Part shown: positions 55,506 to 64,000 of the stretch, one piece after another | How the letters are laid out: each line of letters begins with the position of its first letter | Numbering within the stretch: position 1 is the first letter of the stretch | DNA from: Moniliella sp. 'wahieum' | Lineage: Eukaryota > Basidiomycota > Moniliellomycetes > Moniliellales > Moniliellaceae | Direction of reading: 5' to 3' | Length of the DNA: 64,000 nucleotides | Assembly: GCA_003971905.1 (NCBI GenBank) | Contig: RSEE01000108.1 | Span: 147,599 to 211,598 of the forward strand | Notes under the pieces: generated by a model | Seen by the model: the letters and a program-made list of their open reading frames with translations, nothing else | What the model was told of the DNA's origin: nothing | The model's database searches: none | Translations under genes and position numbers: made by a program

Positions 55506-58265
55506 ATGGCCGTGCTGGACGAGCAGGACGAGCCCGCGCGGCGGCAGCGACGCAACCGCGCCTTTGTCAGCGCCCTCCACCGCCGCCGCCGCACCAGCCC
55601 GCGCACCAGCCCGCGCACCAGCCCGCGCACCAGCCCGGCACCAGCCCGCGCACCAGCCCCACACCACTCACAGCCCCCGCACCAGCCCGCCCCTGCTCGT
55701 CCTGCCCGCCATCCCGACCGCTCCGCCCGGCCTTGGTCTCTCGCCGCCCGCCCCGCGCTCGCCGCCGACGCACAGACCACCCTCCCGCCCATCCCGCACC
55801 CCGCCAGCAGCCTCCCCCCGACCTGCCCTGCCTCCGCTGCCCCCCGCGCCCCACACCGCCCTTCGCGCCCTCGCAGCCAGTGTGGCCAGCTTGCACGGCA
55901 CCCTCTCGCGCCCGCCGCCTCGCGTCGAGCCACTCGTCGCACCACCATCTTTGCCGTGTCGGCCGCCACTGCCACCGCTCCCCCTGCCTCCGCTCGCATC
56001 CCCCCCCAGCAACTAGCCGTAGAACGAGCTTCACCCGTGCACCCCTCGGGTCCCCCCGCTCCCCTGCCAGTTCGCGATGCGCGCCCGCGAACAAGCGCCG
56101 CGTGACCCCCGCCAACCAGCCATCGCGGGCGCCACCCCCCCAGACCTATCCCCATACCGAGGCCTACATCCAGACGCTGGAGCAACTGGAAGGCGAGCGC
56201 CCGAGAACGCGGACCGTCGGATCCGTTCCCTCCCTGCCTCCGCTGCCCGAGGGAGGGTCCTGTGGCCATTCCCTCCTCACCTCCCGCCAGTCCTGCTCCC
56301 CGCCACCCGACCACCCTTCCCAGCACGGCGGCCCAGGGAGGGTCTGCACCCCAAGCCACAGCGGGCCAGCCACGCCGAGGCGGGGGGTCGCGAGCGGAGG
56401 GCCGAAGATGCCTTCTCCTTTTTGGATGTAATCGAACACGAAGATGGAAGAATCGGCAGTCACGACAGTAGCGTGGCATCCTCCGCTGTCTCTTATTGTT
56501 TTCCAGCCACCATACCTCACGTACCCCCACCGCCCTCCCCCCACCACCAAGTATACCGCTTCCTGCCGCCCCACGCACAGGCGAGCAAGAGGTCGAACGG
56601 TGTCCCACCCCCCTGTGCCTACATCCCAGCGCATCCAATCCGGCATGGGGCCCCTGGCTCCCGATCCGCTTTCAGCGCGTCCGGCATCGTGGGGTACCCC
56701 CACGCGCAACGTCGCTCACCCACACGAGCTCCACCAGTCCCCACCCTTCTCCCACCGAGCCTTTTATCCCGCACACAACAGCCGCGATGGGGCATCCATT
56801 GCGGGGTCGGACTCGCTGGCTGAAGAACCCCGCGTGAGCTCGGGACAGAGGAGTATACGCTACTCCAGTGGGAGTGCTGCGTCGTGAGCGTGTCGCTGCG
56901 TACGTTGGAACGGCCGTTATCCGAAGTGACCAACCCTTCCTCCGTTACCCGTCGTCCCTACACGCAGAAGAAAGCAAAGATGTGCTAGAAAGACGACTTG
57001 TATGATATGTTTTCTTCTCCGTTGTCTCGGGTTCAGGTGAGCTTCATTTCCTTGCTTTCCCTTGCTTTGCTTGTTCCACTCAGCCACCACATCCCCGGTA
57101 TTTGGGAAACGGTGCGAATACTAACGCTTCCTCTCATCTCTTTTACTCTATACACAGAATTGCAGTTTCAGCGCACCTTTCTCACCTATTACCGTACATT
57201 TGCCCCCACGGATCTGTTTCAAGCAATGGACGCACGGTGGGACGCCCTCGCCCGGGCCGAACCCGGTCCAGTGGCCCAGCGATCCATGGCCCGCTTGGCC
57301 CGCTTTGTTTTGCACTGGGGCCAGACCTATCCTTCGGATTTGGCATCGCCTCGGTTTCCGTCCTTGTGTGCGCAAGATGAAAACGCATCCTTCCACGCCC
57401 TTGCACGTGCGACACCTGCTTGCCTCGCTCCCTGCCCCACCCAACCCACCGAACGTGACCTGTGGACTGAACCCCGCCTGCCCCCGCCCATCTGCGTATC
57501 CACCAGCCCAGCTGACGTACAGATCTTGCGAGCGACCGGCACCTTCATCCTCGATCTGTCCTCGCCAACGATCGTCGCCGACACGTTGACCGCACGCGCC
57601 GATGCGCTGCTACGCCCCGTGCGCGAGCGCGACGTGGTGCAGTACCTAGTCACGGGACAGGGCGCCCTACGCGCAGCACGGGACCACCAAACGCGTCTCA
57701 CCGCCTGGGTCATCGGCTTGGTACTGTCCCAACCGCGCTCGCGCAACCGAGCGCGCATGGCAACCGCCTTGGTCGCCGTCGCGGATGCCTTGCGCTCGGC
57801 TGGCGACTTGTTTTCGTTCGCGTGCGTGATGCGCGGCCTGACGGTCGAATCTGTGGCGCGGCTGACGCGCGTGCACAGCGCACTGACTCGCACGCCGTCG
57901 TACGCTTTGCTCGTGCAGATTGCGCACGAAGAGGGCGGGTGGGAGAACCTACTTGATGGGGTACCGCTACCCCGACTTGGAACGCGCGTTGCGCCACCTG
58001 GTCGGGCTCGCGCCCCTGACCACGGATACGGCAACAGTAAGCGCTCGCCACGTGAATTGGCGCGTGGTGCGTCAGTTTGCCCTGGCCGTCAACAGGTTGT
58101 GTGCGCCACTGCCGACCTGCGGCGCCACCCACCTCGGCCTGTGTGGAAATGGATGCCCTGCTGGGTCGCGTGCCCGGCATGGACGAGGCGACGCAGTGGG
58201 CTTATTCTCTCGACGCTGAGCCGGCCCGCGGTCATGCGGCCCCCCCTCCCGGCCCTGTTGGCTAA
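55506..58265 (+). CDS. RasGEF domain protein (Cdc25-like exchange factor)
   Basis: A predicted guanine-nucleotide exchange factor for a Ras-family GTPase. The ATG at 55506 starts MAVLDEQDEPARRQRRNRAF. A long proline/histidine-rich disordered region follows in shifting frames, with patches such as YPHTEAYIQTLEQLEGER and EDAFSFLDVIEHEDGRIGSH. The RasGEF N-terminal (REM) motif comes after intron 57037-57157: LQFQRTFLTYYRTFAPTDLF. The catalytic CDC25 homology domain contains AWVIGLVLSQPRSRNRARMA, ALRSAGDLFSFACVMRGLTV, SVARLTRVHSALTRTPSYAL, GYRYPDLERALRHLVGLAPL and VNWRVVRQFALAVNRL, close to the usual order of conserved blocks. The tail ends with DALLGRVPGMDEATQWAYSL. Frame breaks occur in the disordered part and near 57955 and 58090. 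The target Ras protein is unknown. Confidence 0.72.
57037..57157 (+). other. RasGEF gene intron
   Basis: 121 bases, GTGAGC donor, CTAACG branch and TATACACAG acceptor. Splicing leads directly into the REM motif ELQFQRTFLTYYRTF. Confidence 0.8.
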
Positions 58266-58765
58266 GATCCGATGAGGTGGGATGAGTAATGAGTGGGCAT
58301 GGGCACTGGGGTCAGCGTACCTCTATGTATGTTGTACTTGGTCAGCATTTTTTTCTCTGCAACAAAGGGGGAGGCAATCACGCCGGGTTGTTGTATAGCG
58401 TTTCTGATCTGTTTGAGCCACTATTGCCTTTGCATCATTCCTCTTTCTCCATTTACCCTGATCCCACCATCATCTCCCATCTCTCTTTGTTTGGCTTCCT
58501 ATGATGGTCTATCTCAAGTGGCTGTATCCGTGTGGCGTGAATAGTACATCCGCAAGAAAGAGATGATATGGAGAGCGATACAATCATATCAATGCGACAT
58601 TCGGTTTCGTAACGATGCCCCCTGGAGCCGAAGCAAACAAAAAAAAAGTGCGACAAAAAAAGAGAGAGAGAAGAAACGAAAAGTGTCCATCCAAAAAGAG
58701 CATTTTGTTGAGGCGGCGGGGGGGACAGAAAAGAGGACAACGTGCATACAGGAGAGCTACCAGGT
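58266..58765. other. convergent intergenic region
   Basis: AT-rich gap between the 3' ends of the RasGEF and GMC genes. No gene seen. Confidence 0.5.
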
Positions 58766-60727
58766 TTACTGGTTGTCTTGCAAAATCAGCTCGGCCCCAA
58801 TCTCAGCGAGGCCGTACGTGATGGTCATCAGGTGCTGCGACATGGACAGCGGCGGACGGACGCATCAATCACACGCAAGCCCTCCGTATTGTACACCCGC
58901 AACCGCTCGTCCACCACTCCACCGTAGTTGAGTGGCAACTGGGAACACGACGAGCTGGGGTGGTACTCGGTGCCAAAGTTGGACTGGATGTAGTTGTTCC
59001 AATCGGCGTTGGACTGCACCCCGGTTCCAGGCGAGGATTCTTCACCGGTATAGTCGCTCAGCGGGGCCGACGTGCCAATCTGGCGCGCAAGCTGGCACCC
59101 ATGCCGCAGGATCTGCAGGTCAATCGTATTGCGCACATAGGCCGCGTCAATGTCCGGCTTGTCAAACGCATTGGTCGAAGTAATCTTGACTGAACCTTGC
59201 GACGTGGGGTGCTGCAGACCACACTGCACGTTCATGTTACCAAACGAAATCGACCACAAAATTTCCACCGCCGGCACATCCTGCTGGTACACATCCGCAA
59301 TCTGTTGCAGCGATGCACGGTAGCCTTCCTTGACCGTCGCGGGCGCATCGTAGTCGTCGACCCACGCGTCGGTGGACGAGCTGATGTTACCAACGATCCG
59401 GTCCACGCTCATCAGCTTCGACAGCGGCGTATACGCCACTGCACTATTCACAAACGAATCCGTCACCGCGTCGCCCGTCACGCTCTGCGCCGGCATGGCC
59501 ACCGAACTGTCCTTGGGAGGGAAGGTGACCGCACCACTCAGATGGTCCTGCAAATGGAACCCGACCCCAGGCACATTCGCCACCTGCGCAATGTTGAGTG
59601 GATCCAGCACCGACGAATCCGCCACCCCAGACAACTGCAGCAGCTGAGGCGAACCAATCACGCCGGCAGCCAGGATGACCTCCTTGGACGCCATCACGCT
59701 GCGCACCTTCGCGCTGGACGACTGGGCAAACTGCACCCCGGTCGCACGCGGCGTCGAGCCAGAGGTGTTGAACAAAATTTTCGTGGCCTGGTGCTCGGTG
59801 AGAATGTGGAGATTGCCGCGCGCAATCGGATCCAGGTAGCCCGTACGCGAAAAGGAACGGGTCCAGTTGCTGGGGTTGATGCTGCTCAAGGAGAGGAAGG
59901 GACCCGTGTTATTGCCATTGTACGGATCGTGGTTGACATTGATGCCAAGCGTGGTCTGGGCCGTCTGGAGGAAGGCGCCAACAGAAGCGTACTCGACGGC
60001 GGGCCAGGAATGATGAATGGGGCCAGAGGATCCATGGGAGGAGGACTGGTACGGCAACAGCGTGTGCTGCCGCCCCGGTGCTCCCTCGTGCATTTCCCCT
60101 TCAATCTTACCGACCGGCGTAAACGTTTCGGATTTCTTCATTGCGGACAACACATTGTCCCAGCCCCAGAGCTGCTGCGCCTCCTGCCCAAGCGATTCCA
60201 GCAGGTTCGCCCATGCAGCTTGCTCCGCCGCCGGTTGGCGCACCATGTAGAGCCCGTTGATGGCACTGGACCCGCCAAGCGTCTTGCCGCGCGCCCACGG
60301 CACCGAGCGCCCTCCCAGACCAGACTGGTCCACCGTCTTGTACTGCCAGTCGCGCGACGTGCCCACCGAGCTGTCGTACAGATCCGCATTGGGCGTCGTG
60401 AGCGAGCTCACATCCAGATCCGCCTCGCCCGCCTCGATCACAACGACCGAATTGGACGAGTTGGCCGACAAGCGGTTCGCCAGCACCAGCCCGGCCGTGC
60501 CACCGCCGACAATGACTGTGGGAAAACGGCGGAAACCGGACAGGAACAGGTTAGTCTTTGCTTTGTCCAAAACGGGAGGCAGGAGAGACGTACCATAGTC
60601 GAAGGTCTGGCCGTCAAACTCGGCTCCGCTGGTGGAGATGCCGCCCGGGACGGCGCGGGGGGCATAGCGGGTGCGTTGGTTGATTGACGCAGCAGCAGCG
60701 GAGCGGCGAGGCGAGGGCGGCGAGCAT
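58766..60727 (-). CDS. secreted GMC oxidoreductase (FAD)
   Basis: A flavin-dependent oxidoreductase of the glucose-methanol-choline family, probably secreted, oxidising an alcohol or sugar with H2O2 release. The suggested ATG at 60727 starts a short hydrophobic leader (MLAALASPLR, then AAAAS after a slip). FDGQTFDY is spliced (intron 60593-60516) to VIVGGGTAGLVLANRLS, the FAD dinucleotide fold. GMC signatures are GKTLGGSSAINGLYMVR and AAGVIGSPQLLQLSGV. The catalytic histidine lies in FGTEYHPSSSC and the C-terminal active-site region is DERLRVYNTEGLRVIDAS. Only one late -1 break (near 58863) separates this from MSQHLMTITYGLAEIGAELI and the stop at 58766. Length about 610 residues, normal for the family. 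Substrate unknown; aryl-alcohol or glucose oxidase-like enzymes are closest in motif. Confidence 0.87.
60516..60593 (-). other. GMC gene intron
   Basis: 78 bases, GTACGT donor, GACTAACC branch and CCCACAG acceptor, placed between FDY and VIVGGG as in many fungal GMC genes. Confidence 0.88.
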
Positions 60728-60904
60728 CAGCCAGCGGCGGCGGCGGGGAGCAGCGGCGATGAGGCATGGCGCTCAGGAAGAGTGGAGTAGGATGGGGGGG
60801 GGGGGGGAGGAGGGAGAGGTGGAGGTGTGGCGGGCGGTACTTGTAGTCGGGGTGCGATGGCTACTCAGCTGGGTGGCGACCGGTGGGGCCAGAGGTGAGC
60901 TGGA

Positions 60905-60912
60905 CTATATAC
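60905..60912 (-). promoter_or_regulatory. possible TATA box of the GMC gene
   Basis: CTATATAC on the plus strand reads GTATATAG on the minus strand, about 180 bases upstream of the proposed start codon. Spacing is long but plausible. Confidence 0.4.
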
Positions 60913-61309
60913 GTCGCGTGTAAACATGTACATGTAAACGTAGCTGAGCAGCCAGAGTTGGCCTGTGCGGGCCTGTGCGGGCCTGTGCTGGCCTGCACTG
61001 CAACCAAGTCTTATTCATGCGGGCACCGCGGCTGTGTGATCGGCGCATCGGTCGGAGAGCGGCGTCGGCGTAAGCTGCCACTGGCGCTGTGCTGCCCCGG
61101 TCGCCCCAACTCCACCGCCGAACGCCACACTGCCTGCAGGGCTTCCGACGACGCCCTCGGGCAGAGGCACTGCAGCGCCCTGCGCCCGCTGCTGATGCAC
61201 CGAGGCAAGGGGCACTCAGCAGCGCTCAGCACCAGTGGCGCCCAGGAGCGACGCTAGCCGGGCCGGCCAGCAGGGTGCACCCAGCTTAAGCTGGTTAAAT
61301 CTCCCTTCT

Positions 61310-61594
61310 TATATCGCAGACCCCCTTTTTACTTACGTAAAATTACACAAGCATGCCACCTGGCACGTTTCACCCGGCGCGTTCCAGGCGGGCGCAGCCA
61401 GGCGGATGCACATGGGTGATAAAATTCCGCCCGAGGCGTAGTGGTGAATACTATTCCGCTCTCCAGCGTGGAACGGTGGACCGGTGGCTACGGTGGCGAA
61501 GGCGGACCCGGTGGCTAAGATGGCGACGGTGCACCAAGCATCAAGCTGGGGCGAAGCCACAGCTGACCGGGCCGTAGGCCCGGTGGTCTTCTAG
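61310..61594 (+). repeat. double-hairpin repeat, copy A
   Basis: 285 bases from TATATCGCAGACCCCC to CTAG. It contains ACGTAAAATTACACAAGCAT, a CGGGCGCAGCCAGGCGGATG segment, ATGGGTGATAAAATTCCGCC, CTCTCCAGCGTGG, GGTGGCTA/GGTGGCGA trinucleotide-rich sequence, then the two hairpins (the AGCTGGGGC hairpin has a mismatch in its 3' arm; the ACCGGGCC/GGCCCGGT hairpin at 61566-61584 is perfect) and GGTCTTCTAG. It is the most complete simple copy in the window. Confidence 0.8.
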
Positions 61595-62875
61595 TGTAAG
61601 TTAAACGGTAAACGCTAGGGTGTCCTAGCCAGGGTGCAGTGCTCTGGTGGGGCGATCTGGAGATCGCCCTCGGCGCAATGCAGTCACTCGTCTCATGTCA
61701 CATGTCACATGTCACATGTCACCCCATGTCTCTGTGACCTGGCCAAGCCAAGGCAACATGCCGCTGTTATTCCAATGGGTTGTGCACCGCCTCGCCTGCC
61801 TCGCTCTCTCCCGCTCATTAGTCCCAGGCACTCCTGCTCCGGGCGAGCGTTACGTACAGCGAGGCTCTCAGGTCTCGGATCTCACCATCTGACCACGGTC
61901 AGCTGGTCAGGCCCAGGTACCCAGCGCTCACCTACTCAGTGCACTCAGCTCAGGCAGACAGCCTCTGCCCTGGCAAGTATATACCCTCCCCAGACCCTGC
62001 CAAACCACCGCCTCCGCCGGCAATCTCACATTCCTGTAGCCACCCCCGCACGTCCTTCGAACCCGCTGGGCTTGGTGCGCCAACTTGATCTGCTGTCGGT
62101 GTGCTTTTGTTGGTGGAGCGAGATGTGTATATCTGGACTACTATTAGCACGAGGTTTATACTGAGGTGATCACGGCAAGGGAATTTTACACGTGACCGTG
62201 TCCGAAGAGGCGAAAACAGTTCTGCTATGATATATGTCCTTGGAGAGATGTCCCTCTGTAGTCGCTCTGTTCCTGTAGCCAGAGAGCGACTTTGATCAGT
62301 CGATCCTGCACGACGCCCTTTTGCATTCCAGTACGATACTGTTACGATGGTTCATCCTCTGAGATCTGAGCCCTCATACTACTGCGGTCCTGTCTGCCAA
62401 AGTGCTTCCCCAATGCGCCCACAGGGGACTCAACATTCCTAGGCTGTGCTCCTATCGGATGCAGACACCCTGGGCCTCATCCGTATTAGCTACGGGTTTT
62501 CCCATTGGTAGGCGCGGTGGGGAACTTCCAGGCAGGACAATAGCACTTTTGATGACCGAGCCGCGCGTTCACTACTGCAGGACCACGTATAACGGAGCGG
62601 GGAGAGGCTTAGTAGCTGGGCTGTCAATCCGAACCTATAGCTGGGGCTTGGTTTCTAGTTGCGCGATCAAGCGCGTATTGTACCCGCACTAATGCTGTGC
62701 GACTTGCCAGGGACCCCCCGTCGCGTCAGATGCCGCATTGTGTTCGGCGGGTGGCACATCGGTCGGGTTGGGGAAGGATCTTCTATTACCATATGGCAGG
62801 ACCCACCAAAAAGTGTGCAACCCTACTGCTCCCCGACCTGCACGTGACGGGGGCTGGCTGCGCCAAGTATCTTCT
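61595..62875. other. intergenic, no gene seen
   Basis: It contains a short array of CATGTCA units (61694-61722) and no domain-bearing frame. Confidence 0.5.
61694..61722. repeat. CATGTCA array
   Basis: Four adjacent copies of the 7-base unit CATGTCA. The same motif recurs singly or in pairs near 2385, 5660, 8590, 27950 and 40945. Confidence 0.85.
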
Positions 62876-63382
62876 TCTACAAATTCATAACGCAGACCCC
62901 CTTTTACTTTACGTAAAATTACACAAGCATGCCACCTGGCACGTTTCACCCGGCGCGTTCCAGGCGGGCGCAGCCAGGCGGATGCACATCTACAAATTCA
63001 TAACGCAGACCCCCTTTTTACTTTACGTAAAATTACACAAGCATGCCACCTGGCACGTTTCACCGGCGCGTCCAGGCGGGCGCAGCCAGGCGGATGCACA
63101 TGGGTGATAAAAATTCCGCCCGAGGCGTAGTGGTGAATACTATTCCGCTCTCCAGCGTGGAAACGGTGGACGGTGGCTACGGTGGCGACGGGGAACGGTG
63201 GCTAAGGTGGCGACAAGCACCCTCCAGCGTGGAACGGTGGACCGGTGGCTAAGGTGGCGATGGGGGGAACGGTGGCTACGGTGGGGAAGGCGGACCCGGT
63301 GGCTAAGATGGCGACGGTGCACCAAGCATCAAGCTGGGGCGAAGCCCCAGCTGACCGGGCCGTAGGCCCGGTGGTCTTCTAG
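62876..63382 (+). repeat. double-hairpin repeat, copy B
   Basis: 507 bases ending in CTAG. Its first 113 bases (62876-62988) are duplicated in tandem (62989-63099). The 3' end carries both hairpins in perfect form: stem AGCTGGGGC (63332-63352) and ACCGGGCC/GGCCCGGT (63354-63372), one base apart, then GGTCTTCTAG. The GGTGGC-rich middle is longer than in copy A. Confidence 0.8.
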
Positions 63383-63393
63383 TATTACCATAC

Positions 63394-63877
63394 GAGGAGG
63401 ACCACCGGCCTACGGCCCGGTCGGCTGGGGCTTCGCCCCAGCTTGGTGCTGCGTCGCCACCTTAGCCACCGTTCCCCCTTCGCCACCTTAGCCACCGTTC
63501 CCCCGTCGCTACCGTTCCACGCTGGAACCCTTCCACGCTGGAGAGGGCAAATAATATCACCGACAAGGAGGACCACCGGCCTACGGCCCGGTCAGCTGCT
63601 GGTCGCCACCTTAGCCACCGTTCCCCTTCGCCACCGTAGCCACCGTTCCCCGGTCCACCGTTCCACGCTGGAACCCTTCCACGCTGGAGAGGGCAAATAA
63701 TATCACCGACGAGGAGACCACCGGGCCTACGGCCCGGTCTGCGGTGTCGCCACTTAGCCACCGTTCCCCGTCGCCAACCTTAGCACCGTTCCCCTTCGCC
63801 ACCTTAGCCACCGTCCACCGTCGCTACCGTTCCACGCGGAACCCTTCCACGCTGGAGAGGGCAAATAATATCACCGA
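63394..63877 (-). repeat. three tandem truncated double-hairpin units
   Basis: Units at 63394-63564, 63565-63710 and 63711-63877, in the orientation opposite to copy B. Each begins with the GGACCACCGG..CCCGGT hairpin, runs through GCCACCTTAGCCACCGTTCC repeats and ends with ACGCTGGAGAGGGCAAATAA and TATCACCGA. Only the first keeps the second hairpin (63423-63442); the others have lost it. Together with copy B they form a tail-to-tail pair with the hairpin ends facing across about 12 bases. Confidence 0.75.
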
Positions 63878-64000
63878 TTCTCTGGCTGGGGTGGCTGGGG
63901 TGGCTGGCTGCGCCGGTGGCTACGCAATGCTGATGTAAAAGAGTGGTGCACACCCCGTTGGGATTCTAAATAGTATAGAGATTTCTGGCTGCGGGTGGCT
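63878..64000. other. window end
   Basis: Contains GGGGTGGCTG repeats and no recognisable gene. Confidence 0.4.

Noticed and set aside
55415-56638. 407-codon minus-strand Gly/Arg-rich frame
   Set aside because: Shadow of the proline-rich N-terminal part of the RasGEF gene. Composition follows from the complementary strand.
59197-60687. 496-codon plus-strand open frame
   Set aside because: Antisense of the GMC oxidoreductase, Arg/His-rich, with no recognisable motif. The minus strand carries all family signatures and a proper intron.
63150-63330. GGYGGDGERW-like repeat protein in the hairpin repeats
   Set aside because: The frames come from GGTGGC/GGTGGA trinucleotide runs within a dispersed repeat, shift between copies and lack a consistent start or stop.

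Overview
The window is eukaryotic nuclear DNA from a filamentous or dimorphic fungus, most probably a basidiomycete. Support for this: short spliceosomal introns (44-130 nt, GTRNGY donors, CTAAC-type branch sites, YAG acceptors); intron-bearing nuclear tRNA genes; fungal families such as a Zn2Cys6 regulator, a DHA1-type MFS exporter, secreted pepsin-like proteases, a GMC oxidoreductase, a JLP1/TauD dioxygenase and an Hpc2/ubinuclein homologue; and GC-rich coding regions separated by long, more AT-rich gaps. I cannot name the species.

Reading quality. Most long genes, including essential single-copy ones (BRR2, RPS2, SEC4/Rab8), are broken by single-base frame shifts, and almost all of these are net -1. 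The same translated domains continue across each break. The simplest explanation is uncorrected deletion errors in a long-read assembly, so the genes are annotated as genes with frame breaks and not as pseudogenes. The two large reading frames that stay open are the CaMK-like kinase and the dehydrogenase/beta-propeller fusion. The GMC oxidoreductase is open over most of its length.

Layout. 1-5.8 kb: sparse, with one broken RING (makorin-like) gene. 5.8-19.7 kb: C2H2/Zn2Cys6 transcription factor (+), CaMK-like kinase (-), two inverted tRNA-Trp genes, Rab8/Sec4 GTPase (+), tRNA-Leu (-), TauD/JLP1 dioxygenase (+), a small three-exon gene and a disordered low-complexity protein. 20.4-26.4 kb: DHA1 MFS transporter (-) and secreted aspartyl protease A (-). 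26.4-32.6 kb: gene-poor, with palindromes, a GGTTACC array and a double-hairpin repeat carrying a nested, intact short LTR element. 32.6-44 kb: dehydrogenase-YWTD fusion (+), tRNA-Ile, 3-hydroxyisobutyryl-CoA hydrolase (-) divergent from RPS2 (+), tRNA-Ala, ketopantoate reductase (+) and aspartyl protease B (+), an inverted paralogue of A. 44.4-53.6 kb: BRR2 spliceosomal helicase (-), preceded by an Hpc2/ubinuclein HIR-complex subunit (-). 54-60.7 kb: an unassigned spliced gene, a RasGEF (+) and a secreted GMC oxidoreductase (-). 61.3-63.9 kb: a cluster of the same double-hairpin repeats in both orientations.

There is no operon or obvious gene cluster. Housekeeping genes (splicing, translation, chromatin, secretion, valine and pantothenate metabolism) are mixed with secreted or nutrient-related genes (two proteases, GMC oxidase, sulfonate dioxygenase, MFS pump). 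The most unusual items are the double-hairpin repeat family, the short LTR element with identical LTRs and a target duplication, and the 3-hydroxyacyl-CoA dehydrogenase fused to a YWTD beta-propeller.
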